A DNA stretch of 64,000 nucleotides from Tranzscheliella williamsii (Eukaryota > Basidiomycota > Ustilaginomycetes > Ustilaginales > Ustilaginaceae): NCBI GenBank assembly GCA_023212725.1, contig JALBYF010000020.1, positions 1 to 64,000 on the forward strand, in the 5' to 3' direction. Below, piece after piece: positions 62,120 to 64,000 of this stretch; position 1 is the first letter of the stretch; each line of letters starts with the position of its first letter. The position numbers were made by a program, and so were the translations under genes. A model generated the notes under the pieces. The model saw only the letters and a program-made list of their open reading frames with translations. It made no database searches and was not told the origin of the DNA.

Positions 62120-64000
62120 TCAGATCTGGAACGAGGGGAGCGCGTAGAGGCCAGTGTCGCGGCCGAGGAAGCCGTAGCCGAGCAGGACCTCCATCTTGCG
62201 ACTGTGCCAGCCGATGTCGCCGGTGACGTGGCCGTTGGCGTCGGCGAGCGCCTGCAGCGCGCGGCGGCGCGGGTGTGTTGCGGGCAGGTCGCGCACGACC
62301 TCGGCGCGCGGCGCCAGCTCGGTGTCCGCCGGCAGCACATTCGCCGCCACCCCCCGGTGCCGCGAGCGCGAGCGCGACCCCGACGCCCCCACCGAGTGCG
62401 CACGCCGGATCGACGGGATCATCGGGCCCCGAGACACGAAGCCCCGCTCCAGCAACCCCCCGCCGTCCACGTCCTCGTCTTCGTACCGCACCGCGCGTCC
62501 ATGACTGCCGCTCCGGCCGCCAACGTCCCCGCTCGCGCCCGCCTGCTCCGGCGCAGCAACAACGTCGGTCGCAGCAGGCAAGCCGTCCTCGACCAGCGCC
62601 GCATCGCTTGCTTCTGGATTCGGGCCCGCGGCGGTATCGACCACCCACCCGCGCCGTCCAGAGCCCCGAATCACCTTCCAACTTCCAAATCCGCCCTTGA
62701 CACCCCGGAGCGTCGACTCGTTCAGCCCGACAACGCGCAGATTCGTCGCAGCGCGCGCATTGGCCGGCAATGACGGCAGCGGGTCGCTGCCTGTCGTGAA
62801 ACCCATCATGGCCAACTGCACCGAGATCGGAATCCGCGGCATTTTTGCGCATGGCCCTAGAAGGACACCCTGCAGCTGCACGGCGCTGATCGCAGTGGCG
62901 TCGAAGGCGCCCATGGACGTCGCCATGGTGGCCGCCGCGACGATGGATGTGCACGAGTCCGACAGTTCCAGCACTTGCACATTTGGCGCACGCTTGCGCA
63001 GTAGCAGGCTGACAGCTTCGAGGCTGATCGCAGGGCAAGCAGAGAGTCCCAAGTCGAGCAGCGAGGGCTGCGGCCCAATGCTCGCCAGCAGTTCGTCGGT
63101 CAGCGCGCAGCCGCCGAGGTCGAGATACTTTAGCTTGCCCGAGCGGAAGCACGGCCCTTGCGTCACAATCATCTTCAGATCGTCCGAGGAGATCGGGGTG
63201 GGGAAGAAAAGCGTGCCGGCCAGCGAAAGTTCGACAAGGCCTTGCGTGCAGGGTGCATCCACCAGCAGCTCGGTCACGGATTCGGACGTGAGGCGTTTGC
63301 AAAACGCCAACGACAAACTCTCGAGCTGGAGCTGATAGGAGCTGCTCAACGCACTAAGCAGCGCCGCGTCTGCTTTGGTCCGCGAAAGATCCAGGTGGGT
63401 GAGCCTTGGAAAAGCTAGCACAAATGGATTCAGCAGATCGTTGCCGAGCGTGACACCAGACAGGCCAAGCCGTTGCAGCGACGGGAACGAAGTGGCGCGC
63501 GCAGGATGACGGCTTGGACCTCCCTCTTCTCGTCGCCGGGTGGAGACGGACCGACTGAGGCTCTTGTCGCGCTGCGAAGTCGTCCTCCTGCCTCGGCCTC
63601 TTTCTTCCTCTTCATCCACCTGCATGCGGTTGTCCTCCTCATCGTCATCTGCCTCGGATTCCTCCATCACCGTGTCTGTCATCCGGCCGCTGAATTTTTT
63701 GAGATGCGTCTCGACAAACTCTTTCATTGCTTCGTCAAATCTGGCCGACACGCATTCGCAGAGATCGAGACTCTGCAGCATCTTGTTCGGCCGACCGCTG
63801 TTTCTTTCGATAGAGACGCCGCGAAGGCGGGTAGGTTTGCTGTATTCGCCGTCACGAAAGAGTAGAGCTTCGAGGACGTCGTTGCTGAGAGCGCTATCCA
63901 TCGTTTCGCTTGCGCCAAAAGCCACTAGACCTTCGGCAGCGGTAACGAGGGCGAGCAGTCTGGCCGGAGTGACAAATCGGCTGTCCATACCCTCGCCGAT
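62120..64000 (-). CDS. Leucine-rich-repeat protein, possibly cut by the window edge
   Basis: The frame ends at 62120 and stays open past the last visible Met codon (63986-63988) to the window edge, so the N-terminus may be missing. At least 622 residues are visible. F-box/AMN1-like leucine-rich repeats are spread over about residues 40-360: LQRLGLSGVTLG, LTHLDLSRTKA, LESLSLAFCKRL, LKYLDLGGCAL, LLDLGLSACPAI and VQVLELSDSC. They are interrupted at about 105-165 by an acidic and then Arg/Ser-rich insert. The C-terminal 250 residues are mostly low-complexity, with a conserved-looking end (NGHVTGDIGWHSRKMEVLLGYGF). It is probably an adaptor of unknown partner; an F-box would lie off the visible end if present. 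Confidence 0.7.
   Translation of the reverse strand: MGEGMDSRFVTPARLLALVTAAEGLVAFGASETMDSALSNDVLEALLFRDGEYSKPTRLRGVSIERNSGRPNKMLQSLDLCECVSARFDEAMKEFVETHLKKFSGRMTDTVMEESEADDDEEDNRMQVDEEEERGRGRRTTSQRDKSLSRSVSTRRREEGGPSRHPARATSFPSLQRLGLSGVTLGNDLLNPFVLAFPRLTHLDLSRTKADAALLSALSSSYQLQLESLSLAFCKRLTSESVTELLVDAPCTQGLVELSLAGTLFFPTPISSDDLKMIVTQGPCFRSGKLKYLDLGGCALTDELLASIGPQPSLLDLGLSACPAISLEAVSLLLRKRAPNVQVLELSDSCTSIVAAATMATSMGAFDATAISAVQLQGVLLGPCAKMPRIPISVQLAMMGFTTGSDPLPSLPANARAATNLRVVGLNESTLRGVKGGFGSWKVIRGSGRRGWVVDTAAGPNPEASDAALVEDGLPAATDVVAAPEQAGASGDVGGRSGSHGRAVRYEDEDVDGGGLLERGFVSRGPMIPSIRRAHSVGASGSRSRSRHRGVAANVLPADTELAPRAEVVRDLPATHPRRRALQALADANGHVTGDIGWHSRKMEVLLGYGFLGRDTGLYALPSFQI

Noticed and set aside
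61665..63302. 545-codon minus-strand frame
   Set aside because: It overlaps the ABHD12-like exon 2 and the LRR gene in the wrong frame; its composition is that of a shadow frame.

Overview
The window reads as one chromosome segment of a filamentous or yeast-like basidiomycete. The best guess is a smut-type fungus of the Ustilaginomycotina (Ustilago / Pseudozyma / Moesziomyces relatives). This rests on compact spacing of about 2 kb per gene, GC-rich codon third positions, few and short GT-AG introns (mostly about 70-110 nt) with CTGAC-like branch sites, and fungal families such as Zn2Cys6 factor, RTA1, GPI-anchored chitin deacetylase, Tma16 and Yfh7. The lineage is inferred from composition and protein content, not from a search.

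Layout. 1-2188 is gene-free and subtelomere-like, with a short interstitial telomeric repeat and a 617-bp block without a single CpG. 2189-8714 holds four genes in one direction: NTF2-like, salicylate/resorcylate-type decarboxylase, epoxide-hydrolase-like and MATE transporter. They face a long-chain alcohol oxidase. 12063-12172 is an intron-containing tRNA-Gln. 12291-19732 has a Zn2Cys6 factor divergent from an RTA1 membrane protein, then a GH51 arabinofuranosidase with Gly/Pro repeats. 20126-25575 holds Tma16, chitin deacetylase and copper amine oxidase.

26363-30543 holds the most striking feature. A SAC-type phosphoinositide phosphatase lies in two complementary halves on opposite strands, as if about 1.7 kb had been inverted through the middle of the catalytic domain. 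Next come a CFAP20-domain protein, a Dap1/PGRMC haem protein, uridine kinase-UPRT, a rhodanese-methyltransferase, Yfh7, a GRAMD4-like protein, a 1025-residue secreted protein of unknown family, class-II DAHP synthase, a DAL5-type permease, a haloalkane-dehalogenase/ITPase fusion, a trypsin-like protease, an arrestin-like protein, a DUF3074 protein, HMG-CoA lyase, an ABHD12-like hydrolase and an LRR protein that may run off the right edge.

Most genes are ordinary housekeeping or nutritional functions: nitrogen scavenging (amine oxidase with clustered GATA sites, DAL5-type permease), lipid and leucine breakdown (alcohol oxidase, HMG-CoA lyase), nucleotide salvage and cleaning (uridine kinase, ITPase), wall remodelling and secretion (chitin deacetylase, GH51, protease). 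The unusual items are the split SAC gene, the dehalogenase-ITPase fusion, the large single-cysteine secreted protein, a cilia-associated family member in a presumably non-flagellate fungus, and CpG-depleted relic DNA.
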